Shown: positions 41,450-42,866 of the stretch, one piece after another
How the letters are laid out: each line of letters opens with the position of its first letter
Position numbering within the stretch: the first letter of the stretch is position 1
Source: an uncultured Clostridia bacterium
Lineage (GTDB): Bacteria > Bacillota > Clostridia > TANB77 > CAG-508
Direction of reading: 5' to 3'
Length of the DNA: 42,866 bases
NCBI GenBank assembly: GCA_934177725.1
Contig: CAKPPO010000015.1
Span: forward strand, 1-42,866
Notes under the pieces: generated by a model
Told to the model about the DNA's origin: nothing
Seen by the model: only the letters and a program-made list of their open reading frames with translations
The model's database searches: none
Translations under genes and position numbers: made by a program

Positions 41450-41479
41450 ATATTAGCACATTTTACTCTTTATTGTCAA
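41450..41479 (-). promoter_or_regulatory. Promoter of tRNA-Leu
   Basis: On the minus strand: TTGACA (41474-41479), an 18-base spacer, TAATAT (41450-41455), 20 bases before the tRNA. Confidence 0.8.
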
Positions 41480-41575
41480 TAGGTATTTTCAATTTTTTGC
41501 TTTTATTTTCCCCTAAATTGCTATATCAATTTTCTTCCAATTACTCAAAAAACACCTGCCTTTTTGTAGATAGTA

Positions 41576-42700
41576 TTAATTTATTACTTCACTCATTACC
41601 TTTGCTAAATATTTCATGCTATTTAAACATTGGTCCATTGTATTTCCTGTAGCCCCTACTTCTATTATGCATGCTGCTTTTGCTAAATGTTGATTATATC
41701 TACTATTTCTTAATATTATTGGTTTAAATAATCCTGGATATAACTCATTTGCTTTTTCTTGTACTTTTATAGCAAATTTTAGATTATCGTTCCAATTTTC
41801 GTGCTCTAGTCCTCCTCCATCTGTTCCTATTACAAACATAATTTGTGCTGCTTGTTCTTCTCCAATTTGAACAGTTGGTGCATATGTATAATCTCCTATC
41901 GCATCTCTATGTAAATCTATTACAATGTCTGTATTATCATATTGTTTTAATAAATTCTTAACTGTAGTTAATGATCTTCCATATGATCCATTATATGCTG
42001 GATAATCATGATATGTATTATCATGAATTACATTATATCCATAACTTTTTAATTGATTTGTAAGTTCTGTTCCAACCCTCACTACATTATAATTAAAATC
42101 TGTTGTTCTATATGTTCCTGTTTGTTCATACTCAAAGTTCTCACTTGGTGTATAACTTTCACATGTATGTGTATGAAATAATAAAATATTTTCTTTGTTA
42201 ACAGTTATATCTGGTTTTAACATTTCTTCTGTTAATTCGTATTCTGTTTCATTTCTTACTTTTACACTATTATATTCATTTGTAAATTTAGTAGGGACAT
42301 TATTTTCTACTACTTTTGTTTCAAGTCCTGTTTTTGCCTGTTCTACTACTATATCATTATTTTCTTCTTTTATCTCCTGATTTTCTGTTTTATTTTCCTT
42401 TGGTCTAATTTCGTTAAGCATTGATAATTGTTTAGATACAGTATAGTCTAATAAGTTTATTCCTTCTATTTTCTCTCCAAAGTCTTCCATGTTTCCGTTT
42501 ACTTGTTTCATTATTGGTATAGTCTCTTCTAAACAAGATTCTAGTCTATCTTTACTCAAAATCCCTTGTAATTTTATTTCTTCTTTTTGATTATTTTGTT
42601 TTATTATTTCTATAAACATAAATAAACATACAAGTACTATTCCTAGCTTTATTCCATATTTTAGAATGTCTTTTTTATTCAGAATTGTTACATTTACCAT
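41576..42700 (-). CDS. spoIIP: Stage II sporulation protein P
   Basis: 374 residues from the ATG at 42698-42700, with AAAGGA 8 bases upstream; a further ATG at 42721 overlaps this RBS. SpoIIP is the amidase/endopeptidase of the DMP engulfment complex. An N-terminal transmembrane helix (about 15-33), a charged linker (about 35-130), and a catalytic amidase domain from about 165: ILLFHTHTCESYTP with the zinc His, RSLTTVKNLLKQYDNTDIVIDLHRDAIG, FVIGTDGGGLEHENW, and the closing CIIEVGATGNT with the catalytic Glu. Length is in the usual range. With SpoIIM here, it supports a spore-forming host. Confidence 0.92.
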   Translation of the reverse strand: MVNVTILNKKDILKYGIKLGIVLVCLFMFIEIIKQNNQKEEIKLQGILSKDRLESCLEETIPIMKQVNGNMEDFGEKIEGINLLDYTVSKQLSMLNEIRPKENKTENQEIKEENNDIVVEQAKTGLETKVVENNVPTKFTNEYNSVKVRNETEYELTEEMLKPDITVNKENILLFHTHTCESYTPSENFEYEQTGTYRTTDFNYNVVRVGTELTNQLKSYGYNVIHDNTYHDYPAYNGSYGRSLTTVKNLLKQYDNTDIVIDLHRDAIGDYTYAPTVQIGEEQAAQIMFVIGTDGGGLEHENWNDNLKFAIKVQEKANELYPGLFKPIILRNSRYNQHLAKAACIIEVGATGNTMDQCLNSMKYLAKVMSEVIN

Positions 42701-42822
42701 ATATGTTTTCCTTTCGTACAAACCTATTATATATTAGTATATGCTTGTACTGGAAAATTTATGCTAACAGAAATAGAGTTTTCAATCACATAAAAAATAG
42801 GAAAAATAAATTTTTCCTTTGA

Positions 42823-42847
42823 GAGTTGCTCACGCAACTCTTTTTTT
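42823..42847 (+). terminator. Plus-direction terminator-like hairpin near the right edge
   Basis: GAGTTGC (42823-42829) pairs with GCAACTC (42834-42840), 4-base loop, then seven T on the plus strand. No plus-strand gene precedes it in this window. A TATAAT follows at 42851-42856. Confidence 0.6.
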
Positions 42848-42866
42848 GTTATAATCTTATTTAGAG

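Overview
The window is a very AT-rich stretch of a Gram-positive, endospore-forming member of the Bacillota, most probably an uncultured gut Clostridia. The evidence is the codon bias, strong AGGAGG ribosome binding sites, SpoIIM and SpoIIP, RNase Y, TmcAL, and a prepilin-like leader of the GITLIALVITIIV type that is common in gut Clostridia. The species assignment is inference. Nearly all genes are on the minus strand; only rnhA and the IS30-family transposase are on the plus strand.

Layout from low to high coordinates. A pilin-like protein with an FGE/SUMF1-like domain runs off the left edge. Then comes a housekeeping block read leftward: pbpA-type PBP1a, cysS, a DUF1189 membrane protein and ftsH. 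Next are rny, a XerC/D recombinase, spoIIM, an EndoQ-like PHP protein, two small unknown genes and tmcAL. rnhA is divergent from tmcAL, and beyond it lies a 51-residue coiled-coil microprotein with its own promoter and terminator. A four-gene operon (17-21 kb) encodes a GT8 glycosyltransferase, a GT8-acyltransferase fusion, a second acyltransferase and TcdA. A two-component system (21-23 kb) sits beside an FtsX-type ABC transporter (23-26.5 kb) whose promoter carries a direct repeat likely to bind the regulator.

From 26.6 to 31.1 kb is a small metabolic and accessory zone: flavin-reductase-like protein, DMT transporter, GNAT, Nudix, nitroreductase and a GyrI-like protein. It includes two gene remnants, one of them the C-terminal tail of a class I glutamine amidotransferase. 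From 31.2 to 37.3 kb is an accessory island: a 1321-residue superfamily 1 helicase fused to a C-terminal phospholipase-D nuclease, resembling the type II Mokosh (MkoC) anti-phage protein, a decayed gene upstream of it, and an IS30-family element. Beyond it are rlmD, a Ppx/GppA-like protein, a monofunctional peptidoglycan glycosyltransferase, a GC-richer probably transferred gene, tRNA-Leu(UAG) and spoIIP.

Cell-envelope genes (PBP1a, MtgA, SpoIIM, SpoIIP, the acyltransferase/glycosyltransferase operon, the ABC/two-component set) dominate the functional content. The best candidates for new biology are the helicase-PLD protein, the GT8-acyltransferase operon, the coiled-coil microprotein, and several long palindromes between genes. 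The most striking palindrome is a perfect 32-bp-arm inverted repeat near 10.5 kb.
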